64,000 nt of DNA from Streptomyces sp. NBC_01197 (GCF_036010505.1 NZ_CP108569.1:3855001-3919000), one strand, 5' to 3'. Shown: positions 1-8,678, counted from the first letter of the stretch. Program-made: numbers and translations. Notes: a model not told the origin generated them from the sequence alone.

Positions 1-1134
1 CCGCCACGACTGGTAGAGGCCGGTCGCCGCCAGGGTGCAGACGGCTGTGAAGGCGATACGTGAGAACCGCTGCACGGCGGCGCGTTCGATGGACGGAGTA
101 CGGAACAGGGCGACGAGCAGCGCGGCAAGACCGCCGAGCCAGACGGCGACCGCGAGCAGGTGCACGATGTCGACCGGCATCGCTACACCGGGCTGGAGGC
201 CGACCGACGCGTGCTCGGTGAGCGCCCAGGTGGCGGCGATCCCGGCGGCGACGACCGTCCCCCCGAGGCCCAGGCCGAAGGTGAGGTCCTTCCGCTCCTT
301 CGCCGCCTCCGGCTCCGCGGAGGCCGTGCGCCGGGCGTACGCCCCGAAGAGGACGGCGACGAAGAGCGCGGAGGCGCCGAGCAGCAGCAGTCTGGAGACG
401 AGCGCGGCGCCGGGTTTGGTCTGGAGCACGCCCTTGAGCGCGCCCAGGTCGAAGACGTCCGCGAGGTGCCCGGAGCCGGTGTACGGGGCTCTGAGCAGCA
501 GAAGGACGAGGGTGGCAGCGGTCAGCGTCAGCCAGCCGCGTACGACGAGCCGTTGCAGCGGCCGCTCGTTGGCCCCGCGCTGCCAGCAGGCGACGACGAA
601 GGCGGCGCCGCCGACCAGGACGATGAATCCGGCGTAGGAGGCGTAGCGCGCGGCTCCGTAGAGGACGCCGACGAGTCCACCGCCGACGTTCTCGCCGGTG
701 GCGGACACCGTGGTCCTGGACGGGGCGCCGATGGAGAACGTGAAGGCCCCCGAGACGGGGTGGCTGTCGGCGGAGATGGCCTGCCAGGCGACGGTGTACG
801 TGCCCTTCGGGAGGCCGGGGCGCAGGTCGACACCGTAGGTGACGGTGCTGCCCTTGGAGAGGTTGCGGAGTCTGGCGGTGTCGGAACGCTTGCCCTTCGG
901 GTCGAGGACGCGGATGGACTTGTTGTCCATGGCGACCTGTTCGGAGAAGGTGAGCGCGACGTCCGCCGGAGCCTTGGCGACCACCGTTCCGGCTTTCGGG
1001 TTGCTTCCGAGCAGCGCGGCGTGCGCGGCGGCGGGGGCGGCCGCGGCGAACAGTGCGCCGAGGACCGCCGCCGCGACGAGCAGCAGCCGTGTGAGCGGAA
1101 GACCCGAGCGCGGTGGAGCGGTGGTCGCCGTCAT
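1..1134 (-). CDS. CopC-CopD fusion copper protein (3' part beyond window)
   Basis: The open frame runs off the left edge, leaving 378 codons without the C-terminus. A signal peptide (about residues 10-35) ends in AHAALLGSNP, so cleavage would leave an N-terminal His, the first copper ligand of the CopC fold. The CopC domain (about 36-125) keeps the second ligand motif SADSHPVSG. After a short linker come CopD-like membrane helices (VGVLYGAARYAGFIVLVGG, then several more). CopC binds Cu(II) outside the membrane; CopD is thought to help import. The ATG has a GAGGAG ribosome binding site. It is the last visible member of the copper cassette, 12 bp after the PCu(A)C gene. Substrate is known only from the family. 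Confidence 0.93.
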   Translation of the reverse strand, partial: MTATTAPPRSGLPLTRLLLVAAAVLGALFAAAAPAAAHAALLGSNPKAGTVVAKAPADVALTFSEQVAMDNKSIRVLDPKGKRSDTARLRNLSKGSTVTYGVDLRPGLPKGTYTVAWQAISADSHPVSGAFTFSIGAPSRTTVSATGENVGGGLVGVLYGAARYASYAGFIVLVGGAAFVVACWQRGANERPLQRLVVRGWLTLTAATLVLLLLRAPYTGSGHLADVFDLGALKGVLQTKPGAALVSRLLLLGASALFVAVLFGAYARRTASAEPEAAKERKDLTFGLGLGGTVVAAGIAATWALTEHASVGLQPGVAMPVDIVHLLAVAVWLGGLAALLVALFRTPSIERAAVQRFSRIAFTAVCTLAATGLYQSWR

Positions 1135-1146
1135 GGAGTCAGCTCC

Positions 1147-1671
1147 TCAACTGTGCTGCGGGTTGTAGGTGGGCTGTTTGACGGGAAGTTCGGCCTTGAG
1201 TACGCCGCCCTTCGCGAAGTGCAGCTCCACGGCCACCTTCTGGCCGAGCTTGGGCTGCTTCTTGAGGTGCATGAACATGAGGTGGTTTCCGCCGCGTTCC
1301 AGATCCAGTTCGCCGTGGGCGGGGACCGGGAGCGACTTCACGGCGAGCATCTGCTGGTTCTTGGTGGTGTGCATGGTGATGTCGTCGGAGAGTCCGCTGG
1401 TGACGGAGGTGAGCCGGTCCGCGGTAGCACTGCTGTTGGTCACGGTCACGAACCCCGCGGCCATCCCGCTGCCGCCGACCGGCTCGGGCATGAAGGACTC
1501 GGTGACCTTCAGCTCGGGCTTCCCGCCGGCCCGGTTGCCGGCCGAGCCGGAACCCGACCCCGACCCGGAACCCGTTCCCGACCCCGATCCGGACGAGGAA
1601 CAGCCGGCCAGCGCCAGAGCCGCCGCTGCGGCTATGGCGCAGACGGCGGTCGCCCGGGCACCCCGGCTCAC
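1147..1671 (-). CDS. PCu(A)C-type copper chaperone lipoprotein
   Basis: This 174-residue lipoprotein has a lipobox ending LALAGC (Cys about 24), then a Ser-Gly repeat spacer and a PCu(A)C (DUF461) domain. The Cu(I)-binding His/Met set is visible as ITMHTTKNQQM and, further on, GGNHLMFMH. Family members hold Cu(I) outside the membrane and pass it to Sco proteins and the CuA site of cytochrome oxidase. The S. lividans counterpart is known as ECuC. The GTG start overlaps the stop of the Sco1 gene (GTGA), which implies translational coupling. I chose it because the lipobox follows at the right distance. The next gene is CopC-CopD. Confidence 0.92.
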   Translation of the reverse strand: MSRGARATAVCAIAAAAALALAGCSSSGSGSGTGSGSGSGSGSAGNRAGGKPELKVTESFMPEPVGGSGMAAGFVTVTNSSATADRLTSVTSGLSDDITMHTTKNQQMLAVKSLPVPAHGELDLERGGNHLMFMHLKKQPKLGQKVAVELHFAKGGVLKAELPVKQPTYNPQHS

Positions 1672-2348
1672 GGATTCTCGCCCTTGACGATCTTCGGGAG
1701 GTCCTTCGTGTAGTCCTTGACGGTGGTGTCCTCGCCGTACAGGAGGTAGCCCTTGTCCGTCCTCGGCGAGAAGGCGATGACCTGCGCCCCGTGCATCGAG
1801 ACGATCGTGCCGTCCTTCTCCTTCTTGGTCGGGGAGATACCGATTCCGATCGAGCGGGCGCCCGCCTGGATCGTCTTGAAGTCGCCGGTGAGCCCGATGA
1901 ACGACGGGTCCTGCGCCTTCAGCCACTTGCCGAGCTCGGACGGGGTGTCGCGGCCCGGGTCGGTGGTGACGAAGACGACCTGGAGCTTCTTCTGCTCGGC
2001 CTCGGGCAGCGCCTTCTTGGCCACGGCGATGTTGCCCATGGTCAGCGGGCAGATGTCGGGGCAGTGCGTGTAGCCGAAGTAGATCAGCGTCGGCTTGCCC
2101 TTCGTCTCCTTGCGGAAGTCGAACTTCTTGCCGTGCGTGTCCGTGAGGACGAAGTCCGGCTTCGTGAACGGGGTGTCGAGCACCGTCGCTGCCTGCGTCT
2201 TCTTCTGAGTGGAGACGTCGGCGACCGGGTTCTTGCCGGAACCGCCGCCGTTGTCGCTGCCGCAGGCCGCGAGGGAGAAGGCGGCCGCCACCGCGAGGGC
2301 GGCGGCCGTCAGCGACTTCTTGTACGTGCTGCGCGTCGTGCTGTGCAT
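1668..2348 (-). CDS. Sco1/SenC family copper metallochaperone
   Basis: A 226-residue lipoprotein (lipobox FSLAAC, Cys about 29) with a thioredoxin-like Sco fold. The copper-binding CxxxC is visible as YTHCPDICPLTMGN (about residues 94-106), and the distal His ligand fits VSMHGAQVIAF. Sco proteins mature the CuA centre of cytochrome c oxidase and, in Streptomyces, support copper-dependent development. I use the ATG at 2348; a TTG five codons upstream (2363) is also possible, and neither has a strong ribosome binding site. It lies 38 bp after the YcnI gene and overlaps the PCu(A)C gene by 4 bp, matching the known Sco-ECuC partnership. Confidence 0.94.
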   Translation of the reverse strand: MHSTTRSTYKKSLTAAALAVAAAFSLAACGSDNGGGSGKNPVADVSTQKKTQAATVLDTPFTKPDFVLTDTHGKKFDFRKETKGKPTLIYFGYTHCPDICPLTMGNIAVAKKALPEAEQKKLQVVFVTTDPGRDTPSELGKWLKAQDPSFIGLTGDFKTIQAGARSIGIGISPTKKEKDGTIVSMHGAQVIAFSPRTDKGYLLYGEDTTVKDYTKDLPKIVKGENP

Positions 2349-2386
2349 GGAGGAACGTCCCAAGTGCTGTGGGTGGTGGGGGCCCG

Positions 2387-3181
2387 TCAGGCGGTACGGC
2401 GGCGGCCGGCGAGGACACCGAAGGCGACGCCCGCGATGCCGATGACGATGCCGATGACCCCGAGGATCCTGGCGGTGTTGTCACTGCCGTCCGAAGACGA
2501 GGCGGTGGCAGTCTTGGCGGGCGTGCCGCTGTCGCCCGATGATGTCTTGCCGGACGTGCTGCCCGGGGTGGCGCCGGCCGTGTCGGCGGCCGGGGTCAGC
2601 TTGAGCACCGGCGCCGGGTTCTGCGGCTCGGCGGCGCCCGGCTTCTGCTCCTCGATCCAGCGCACGACCTCCTTGTTGGAGTACGTCTGCAGAGCCTTGA
2701 AGGTCAGCTGGTCGGTGTTGGTGGGCAGCTGGCCGACGGACAGCGGGAACTGCTGGAACTGTCCGGGCTCGATCTTCCCGCCGGTCCAGGTGACCTTGGT
2801 GACCGCCTTGTCGATCTGCTTCCCCTCGATGGTCAGCGGCTTGGGCAGCTTCGACGTGGTGACGTCGACCTTCCAGCCCGGCACGGGCTCCGGCATCACC
2901 GAGGCGAGCGGGTGGTCGGTCGGGAAGTTGACCTCGACCTTGGTGGTCGACGCGTTGTCACGCTCGTTGGGAACCTTGAACGCGATCGTCGCGTAGCCGC
3001 CCTTGGCCGCGTCGCCCTGCGGCTGGACGGTGACGTGCGCGAACGCGGTACCCGACAGCAGCAGGACGGAGGTGGCGGCGATGCCACCGACGACAGCGAT
3101 ACGGCGGATGCGCCCCGGGCGGCGGCCGGTGCCCTGACGGGTGTCGCCCAGCAGGTCGACGTTCAGCGGGTTGATGCTCAT
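2387..3181 (-). CDS. YcnI-like DUF1775 copper-binding protein
   Basis: 264 residues: a cationic N-terminus, a signal peptide (about 28-50) ending TAFAH, a DUF1775 domain and one C-terminal membrane helix (about 238-258) followed by GRRRTA. The first mature residue is His (HVTVQPQGDAAKGG), as in the YcnI family, where a mono-histidine brace binds Cu(II). A low-complexity Ser/Thr/Gly stretch separates domain and helix, so the domain should sit outside, tethered to the membrane. The ATG with GGAG about 12 bases upstream is favoured over a much longer frame that runs into the next gene. The position beside Sco1, PCu(A)C and CopCD supports a copper role. Confidence 0.92.
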   Translation of the reverse strand: MSINPLNVDLLGDTRQGTGRRPGRIRRIAVVGGIAATSVLLLSGTAFAHVTVQPQGDAAKGGYATIAFKVPNERDNASTTKVEVNFPTDHPLASVMPEPVPGWKVDVTTSKLPKPLTIEGKQIDKAVTKVTWTGGKIEPGQFQQFPLSVGQLPTNTDQLTFKALQTYSNKEVVRWIEEQKPGAAEPQNPAPVLKLTPAADTAGATPGSTSGKTSSGDSGTPAKTATASSSDGSDNTARILGVIGIVIGIAGVAFGVLAGRRRTA

Positions 3182-3288
3182 AAGGAACACACTCCACGGT
3201 GCGGAAGGAAGGGTGGCAGCCCGCGCGCCGGTGCGCGCGGACAGCACGGCACCCGCTCCCGTCGCTTCTCGCGTGGGGAGGTGCCGCG

Positions 3289-4107
3289 TCAGGCTGCGAA
3301 CGCGTACGCGGCGGGCGGACCGCGCCTGATCACCGTGTGCTGGAGTGCTTCGCCCGCCGTCCACAGCGGCGCGGGGAGAGGTGCGTACCCGGCGCGCGGC
3401 CCCTGGGCGGGTGCTGCCGGAAGTCCGGAACGCAAGGCGCGTACCAGGGCGAGCGCGGCGCGCAGATTGCGTACGAGCGCCCCCTCGGCGAGACCGTGCG
3501 ACTGCCGGGTCAGCCGGAACAGCGCGATCTCGCCGCGCCGCAGAACCCAGCCGGTCGCCAGGGCTGCCAGCAGATGGCCGAGCACCATGGGAAGGTTCGG
3601 CAGCATGAAGAGGCACGTCGAGGCCGTGGCCCCGGCCATGTGGTGCGGTGCGCCCTGGGCGGCACTCGCCGACGGGTCGATCCCTGCCGCGGTGACGATG
3701 CTGTGAGCCTTGGCCGCGCTCAGCGGGGCGGCCCCGGCGCCGCAGACCAGCTTTCCCGCGAGCAGGGCCAGGGCGGAAGAGCCGCCCGCGGGCTCGCCCG
3801 TACCGCCCGTTGTCCCCATGGGGTCCATCGCCATGGCACCGTGCTGGCCGAGCCCGAATACGGTGTGCAGAGCGAGCTGGCCCACGGTCAGGGCCGCGGC
3901 GATGCCGGGCAGCGTGCGCTCCCGCCCGGCGAAGGGCGCGGCCACCACGAACAGTCCGGCGAACCCGAGGACCAGCGGCCACCACGGGACGGCCGCGCCG
4001 GAGGCAAGTGCGTGTCCCACCCCGGCCAGCACGACGCAGACCGCGGTGAAGACCGCGGTCCTCAGGAGCCGTGGACCGGCTCCGGCGCGTACGGCAGAGG
4101 TAAGCAT
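3289..4107 (-). CDS. Polytopic membrane protein of the copper cassette
   Basis: 272 residues with four or five likely membrane segments in the first 190 (for example TAVFTAVCVVLAGVGHALA and WWPLVLGFAGLFVVAAPF). No catalytic motif is recognised. Two exposed stretches are rich in His and Met: GQHGAMAMDPMG, and APHHMAG leading to a helix with CLFMLPNLPM. These could bind copper, but that is inference. The C-terminal third is Ala/Leu/Arg rich and probably cytoplasmic. It is the first gene of the minus-strand run and ends 107 bp before ycnI, so it may be part of the copper operon. Function unknown. Confidence 0.82.
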   Translation of the reverse strand: MLTSAVRAGAGPRLLRTAVFTAVCVVLAGVGHALASGAAVPWWPLVLGFAGLFVVAAPFAGRERTLPGIAAALTVGQLALHTVFGLGQHGAMAMDPMGTTGGTGEPAGGSSALALLAGKLVCGAGAAPLSAAKAHSIVTAAGIDPSASAAQGAPHHMAGATASTCLFMLPNLPMVLGHLLAALATGWVLRRGEIALFRLTRQSHGLAEGALVRNLRAALALVRALRSGLPAAPAQGPRAGYAPLPAPLWTAGEALQHTVIRRGPPAAYAFAA

Positions 4108-4303
4108 GGCCGGGCCATCATCGCACTGGGCCCGGGGCCCGCATACGGCAGGTCCGAAAGGTCAGCATCCGACCCGCGATACACCTGCGCACGGCATACG
4201 CGCGTCCGCCGAATGAGCGGTATCACGTCAACTGTGTGCTTACGCCCTCCGTACCGCGGCAATACGTAACCGTAATGTCGAGCCGCAGCCAGGAGGCTGG
4301 AGC

Positions 4304-4777
4304 ATGAGCATCTGGTGGTCTCTGCATTTGCGGCGTGAAGCCGCGAGCGTTCCGCTCGCCCGCCGTCTTCTGCTCGGTGCCATGGAGACCGCGGGCGTTG
4401 ACCCCGACATCTCCTTCGATCTGTCACTCGCGCTCAGCGAGGCCTGTGCGAACGCGGTGGAGCACGGCGGAGCCGGAGGACCGGGCGCCACTTCCACGGG
4501 GTACCGGGTGACGGCGTTCCTGGACGGTGAGCGGTGCCGGATCGAGGTCACCGACTCCGGTCCGGGCTTTCCCGTACGGCAGAAGCGCCGCGCCGCGCCG
4601 CAGAACGTGCTGGCACACCCGACGGCGCCGGCCTGTGCCGAGAGCGGCCGGGGCCTGGGTCTGATCGCGGAACTCTCCGACCACGCCGATTTCCGCAACA
4701 GGCCGGGCCGTGGCGCGATGGTGCGCTTCGACAAGGTCCTGAAATGGCGCGAGGACGCGCTGCTCAGAGCCTCCTGA
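4304..4777 (+). CDS. RsbW-like anti-sigma ATP-binding protein
   Basis: 157 residues forming one GHKL ATPase domain of the HATPase_c_2 type. The N-box is ALSEACANAVEHG (about 47-59), the G1 box VTDSGPGFP (about 83-91), and the G2 region ESGRGLGLIAELSD (about 115-128). Family members are serine kinases that hold SigB/SigF-type sigma factors and release them after binding an anti-anti-sigma protein. A good ribosome binding site (AGGAGGCTGGAGC then ATG) fixes the start. It is divergent from the copper cassette with about 196 bp between starts. No cognate anti-anti-sigma gene is adjacent, as is usual in Streptomyces, so the partner is unknown. Confidence 0.9.
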   Translation: MSIWWSLHLRREAASVPLARRLLLGAMETAGVDPDISFDLSLALSEACANAVEHGGAGGPGATSTGYRVTAFLDGERCRIEVTDSGPGFPVRQKRRAAPQNVLAHPTAPACAESGRGLGLIAELSDHADFRNRPGRGAMVRFDKVLKWREDALLRAS

Positions 4778-4864
4778 CCGTACTGCTCTGAGCGGCGCGT
4801 CCCGGCTCCCCGCGTCTGTCGGGTTCTTGCGGGGCTCTCGCCTTCACGAGGGCTGCCCGGAGGG

Positions 4865-6355
4865 TCAGCCCTGCTTGACCGAGGCCATCCACGCCTCGAC
4901 CTCGTCGGCCTGGCGCGGCAGCGCCGCGGACAGGTTCCGGTTGCCGTCGGCGGTGACGAGGATGTCGTCCTCGATCCGGACCCCGATGCCGCGGTACTCC
5001 TCGGGCACCGTCAGGTCGTCCGCCTGGAAGTACAGACCGGGCTCGACCGTGAGGCACATGCCGGGCTCCAGCGTGCCGTTGACGTACGCCTCGGTGCGCG
5101 CGGCCGCGCAGTCGTGGACGTCGAGCCCGAGCATGTGACCGGTGCCGTGCAGGGTCCAGCGACGCTGGAGACCCAGTTCGAGCACCCGCTCCACGGGTCC
5201 GTCGACCAGGCCCCACTCGACGAGCTTCTCGGCGAGTACGCGCTGGGACGCGTCGTGGAAGTCGCGGTAGGCGGCGCCGGGCTTGACGGCCGCGATACCG
5301 GCTTCCTGGGCCTCATACACCGCGTCGTAGATCTTGCGCTGCAGCGCGTTGAAGCGGCCGTCGATGGGGAGCGTGCGGGTCACGTCGGCCGTGTAGAGGG
5401 AGTGCGTCTCCACACCGGCGTCGAGCAGCAGCAGCTCGCCGGAGCGGACGTCGCCGTCGTTGCGCACCCAGTGGAGGGTGGTCGCGTGCGGACCGGCGGC
5501 GCAGATCGAGCCGTAGCCGATGTCGTTGCCCTCGACGCGGGCGCGCAGGAAGAAGGTGCCCTCGATGTAGCGCTCGGAGGTGGCCTCGGCCTTGTCGAGG
5601 ATCTTCACGACGTCCTCGAAGCCGTGCACCGTCGCATCGACGGCCTTCTGCAGTTCGCCGATCTCGAAGTCGTCCTTCACCGCGCGCGCCTCGGAGAGGT
5701 AGACGCGCAGCTCTTCGTCGCGTTCGGCGGTGACCTTGTCGGTCAGCGCGGACTCGATGCCCGCGTCGTACCCCCGGACGGCGCGGACCGGTCCGGTGGC
5801 CGCGGTCAGCGCGGCGGGCAGCTCGCGGACGTCCTTCGCCGGAATTCCGAGCAGCTGCCCGGCCTCGGCGAGCGAGTTCCTGCGGCCGACCCACAGCTCG
5901 CCCTGGCCGCTCAGCCAGAACTCGCCGTTCTCACGGTCGGAGCGGGGCAGCAGGTAGACCGTTGCGGTGTGCCCCCCGTCCGCGGCCGGTTCGAGGACCA
6001 GGACGCCGTCCTGCGTCTGGTCACCGGTGAGGTACGCGTACTCGCTCGCGGCACGGAAGGCGTACTCGGTGTCGTTGGAGCGGGTCTTGAGACGGCCCGC
6101 CGGGACCACCAGGCGCTCACCCGGGAAGCGCGCGGAGAGCGCGGCGCGGCGGGTGGCGGTGTGTGCTGCCTGGGCGATCGGCTCCAGGCCGTGCAGCTCG
6201 GTGTCGGCCCAGCCGGACTTCATGTTCTCGGCGAGCTCTTCGGACACGGCCGGGTAGAGGCCGTTCTTCCGGGGCTTGACGGTCTCCGCCGCCGGGGTCT
6301 CCGGGGATTCCGGGGTCTCGGTCTCCGGGGTCTCCGGTGTGAGCTCCTCAGACAC
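4865..6355 (-). CDS. Xaa-Pro aminopeptidase (M24B)
   Basis: 496 residues: an acidic Glu/Thr/Pro-repeat leader (about 1-30), an aminopeptidase P N-terminal domain (about 45-210) and a pita-bread metallopeptidase domain (about 225-490). Dinuclear metal ligands are visible: LLLDAGVETHSLYTADVTRT (two Asp), GTGHMLGLDVHD (His), LEPGMCLTVEPGLYF (Glu) and GVRIEDDILVT (Glu). It removes an N-terminal residue preceding proline, most likely in the cytoplasm since no signal peptide is present. It starts at a GTG behind AAGGAG with an 8-base gap. It is a stand-alone gene ending 88 bp from the RsbW-like gene on the other strand. Confidence 0.95.
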   Translation of the reverse strand: MSEELTPETPETETPESPETPAAETVKPRKNGLYPAVSEELAENMKSGWADTELHGLEPIAQAAHTATRRAALSARFPGERLVVPAGRLKTRSNDTEYAFRAASEYAYLTGDQTQDGVLVLEPAADGGHTATVYLLPRSDRENGEFWLSGQGELWVGRRNSLAEAGQLLGIPAKDVRELPAALTAATGPVRAVRGYDAGIESALTDKVTAERDEELRVYLSEARAVKDDFEIGELQKAVDATVHGFEDVVKILDKAEATSERYIEGTFFLRARVEGNDIGYGSICAAGPHATTLHWVRNDGDVRSGELLLLDAGVETHSLYTADVTRTLPIDGRFNALQRKIYDAVYEAQEAGIAAVKPGAAYRDFHDASQRVLAEKLVEWGLVDGPVERVLELGLQRRWTLHGTGHMLGLDVHDCAAARTEAYVNGTLEPGMCLTVEPGLYFQADDLTVPEEYRGIGVRIEDDILVTADGNRNLSAALPRQADEVEAWMASVKQG

Positions 6356-6484
6356 GTTTCTGTCTCCTTGCTACGACGCTGGGCCCCTTGATACGAAGCC
6401 GGCCCCCTCCATCGTACGGGTGTACGGAAGGGGGCCCAGTGCCGAAGGACCTCTTACCCGAACGGTCCTGGACCCGGCCGGAAC

Positions 6485-8128
6485 TCAGTCGAAACGGGCC
6501 ACCAGAATCACCACGTCGTCGGTGCATTCCTGCTGGTCGAGGCCTTCGGGCAGCAGAGTCCGCAGGACGTGATCGGCGATCGCCGCGGGGTCGTCGCGCA
6601 GCGGTCGGGACAGGTTCGCAGCCGCCGAGTGGAGCCGGGCGAACGCACGGTCCGTTGAGTCCCCGGTGCGGCGCAGCAGCCCGTCGGTGCAGAGCAGAAC
6701 CGTCTCTCCTGGTGCGAGTGAGAACTCCACGCTCGGCGCTTCCCAGCAGGAGAGCATCCCCAGCGGCGCCGACAGCGAGGTCTCGACGAACTCGGTGCGC
6801 CGGTCACCGATGATCAGCGGCGGGGTGTGGCCTGCGCCGGCCAGCACGATCTTGCGCTGTGCGGGTTCGCAGTAGGCGAAGAGGGCGGTCGCCGAGCGGG
6901 CGGGCTCGGTGAGCCGCAGCAGCAGTTCGAGGTCGGAGAGGACCGCGACCGGGTCCTCACCCTCCATGACGGCGTACGCCCGCAGCCCGGCCCGCAGCCG
7001 TCCCATCGCGGCGGTGGCGCCGGGGCCCGAGCCGGTGACCGATCCGACGGTGAGGCCGAGTGCGCCGTCGGCCAGCGGCAGCGCGTCGTACCAGTCGCCG
7101 CCGCCGCGCGGTCCGGTGCGGTGGCGGGCGGCGAGCTGCACTCCGGGCACCCGGGGCAGTCGGCGGGGCAGCAGTTCGTCGGTGAGGGTGGTCACCCGGG
7201 CGCGGGCGCGGGTCAGTTCGACAAGCCGGGCCAGGTGTTCGCTCGCGTACCGCGTGTAGAGGCCGATGAGACGGCGGTGGCGCTCCGCGGGTTCGGCGGG
7301 TTCGTCGTAGAGCCAGACGGCGGCGCCGAGGGGCCCGGCTGTCGCGGCGGAGAGCGGAACGGCGTAGCTGGCCGCGTAGCCGACGCGGGTGGCGACCTCG
7401 CGGTGGCGTGGGTCGAGCCGCTTGTCGCCGAGGATGTCGGGGGTGGCGATGCCGTCGGCGGGGGCGGTGTCGGCGCCGCTCCGCCCGCTGCTTCCTGTGC
7501 GGTTCCCCGGGCTGTTTCCTGTGCTGCTCCCCGCGTTGGCCTGCATGCTGTTCTCCGCGCCGGCGCGCGCGCCGGGAGGCGTGCCCGTACGGCTGCCTTC
7601 GAGCATGCGTCCGTACGCGGTGACGCTGCGCGGAACCGTTTCGATGTGGCCGAGTTCGGCGTGGGTGAGCCCGAGCCCGACGGTGCGCGCGGGGCAGGGG
7701 CCGTACGCGGTTCCGCCCGGCGCCGAGGTGTTCGCGGGTTCCAGTACGACCAGACCGCGGCCGGCGCCCACCAGGGAGGCGCCCGCCCGCAGGAACTCCT
7801 GGAGCGCGTCGTCCAGGGCGCTGGTGGCGGCCAGCCGTTCGGTGAGTTCGTGCAGCGTGGTGAGGTCGAAGACCCAGCCGGCCAGCCGGTCCTGGATGAG
7901 GGCGCCGGGGGCGGCTGCAGGTACGGGGGCGGGGAGTGGAGCGGCAGTGTGCGCGGGGGCCGGAACTGTGGAGTCGATTCCAGCCACTTTCGGCAGGTGA
8001 GGTGCGCTCATGGCAGCCGGCTTTCTGACTGGTGTGTTTCGCTCGATAGCATCGCAAACCCTCATGCCATTCTGCGTAGCTATCAATGGATCCACATGTA
8101 CACGCAGAAGCGAGGAGATGTCCAGCAT
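6485..8128 (-). CDS. GAF-SpoIIE (PP2C-type) serine phosphatase with altered metal motif
   Basis: 547 residues from the ATG at 8128 (AAGGGG ribosome binding site); an internal ATG at 8011 is an alternative. A GAF-like domain spans about 95-310 and is split by a Ser/Gly/Asn-rich insert near 180-228. The SpoIIE/PP2C domain spans about 325-547. Motif 1 is intact (GGGDWYDAL, Asp345 and Asp348), as are CTDGL (Asp482) and CTDDVV (Asp537-538). The usual GDV..G motif reads VGSVTGSG, with Ser363 where a metal-binding Asp is normal. Such phosphatases dephosphorylate anti-anti-sigma factors to release SigB/F-type sigma factors. Activity is uncertain because of the Asp-to-Ser change. Confidence 0.9.
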   Translation of the reverse strand: MLDISSLLRVHVDPLIATQNGMRVCDAIERNTPVRKPAAMSAPHLPKVAGIDSTVPAPAHTAAPLPAPVPAAAPGALIQDRLAGWVFDLTTLHELTERLAATSALDDALQEFLRAGASLVGAGRGLVVLEPANTSAPGGTAYGPCPARTVGLGLTHAELGHIETVPRSVTAYGRMLEGSRTGTPPGARAGAENSMQANAGSSTGNSPGNRTGSSGRSGADTAPADGIATPDILGDKRLDPRHREVATRVGYAASYAVPLSAATAGPLGAAVWLYDEPAEPAERHRRLIGLYTRYASEHLARLVELTRARARVTTLTDELLPRRLPRVPGVQLAARHRTGPRGGGDWYDALPLADGALGLTVGSVTGSGPGATAAMGRLRAGLRAYAVMEGEDPVAVLSDLELLLRLTEPARSATALFAYCEPAQRKIVLAGAGHTPPLIIGDRRTEFVETSLSAPLGMLSCWEAPSVEFSLAPGETVLLCTDGLLRRTGDSTDRAFARLHSAAANLSRPLRDDPAAIADHVLRTLLPEGLDQQECTDDVVILVARFD

Positions 8129-8678
8129 TGTCCCCTTGGGGCCCCTGGTGTCCACGGGAGGAAACTGTCTCCCTCCAGTAGATAACCAACTTGGCCGGAA
8201 AGTGCCCCCCTGTGCGGCTATTTGATGTCGACTGAGGTCGTTCGGCAGAGCGTCACACCGACTGCGGCGGGTACGTAACCGGTGATGACCAGGGGCAGTT
8301 GACTCGGCCCCGGAACCTGGCGGCGGGCCTGGGCGTCTAAACCGCCGTGGGCCGCGCCCCAGCCCCGAATGGCGGGGTTCGCACAAGCGGCACAGTGGCA
8401 CAGCGATTCAGCGGCACGGCGATTCACCGGCACAGCGCACAGCACAGACAGCAAGCACACACAGCACGGGACAAGTACGCGCCACGCACGCGCCACTCCT
8501 GGCCATGCTTGAGCAGTGAACTCGGACCAGGCTCCGCCCTGCCGGTCATCAACACCGCAGGTCAACAGCGTGCGTACGTACAGTGACGCGAAGTATCCAT
8601 GGCGCGATGCGGACCTCGGCGTTCAACGGGAAGGGCGCGATGCGGACCTCGGCGTTCAACGGAAAGGAACGAGCGCTC
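8129..8678. other. Divergent promoter region, no gene seen
   Basis: The 550 bp between the start of the SpoIIE-type phosphatase (minus) and the start of the prim-pol gene (plus) contain no frame with convincing codon use. Local GC is lower than in the flanking genes near 8020-8230. A stretch near 8425-8460 repeats CACAGC-like units. The last 80 bases hold the 33-bp tandem duplication listed separately. It should carry the promoters of both flanking genes, but I see no unambiguous -35/-10 pair. Confidence 0.5.
8601..8666 (+). repeat. 33-bp tandem duplication before the prim-pol start
   Basis: Two consecutive 33-bp units (8601-8633 and 8634-8666) begin GGCGCGATGCGGACCTCGGC and differ only near the end (GGGAAG versus GGAAAG). 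The second copy runs into the GGAAAGGAA ribosome binding site of the gene starting at 8679. The unit is 11 codons and is in frame with that gene, so each copy would encode MRTSAFNGK plus flanking residues if translation began upstream. Confidence 0.85.

Noticed and set aside
160-1713. 517-residue plus-strand frame over the copper genes
   Set aside because: It is antisense to CopC-CopD and the PCu(A)C gene, whose signal peptides and metal motifs are clear. Its Gly/Glu/Arg-rich translation is a high-GC shadow.
8218-8565. 115-residue minus-strand frame in the divergent gap
   Set aside because: Unsupported start, no recognisable family, and overlap with the region expected to hold two promoters.
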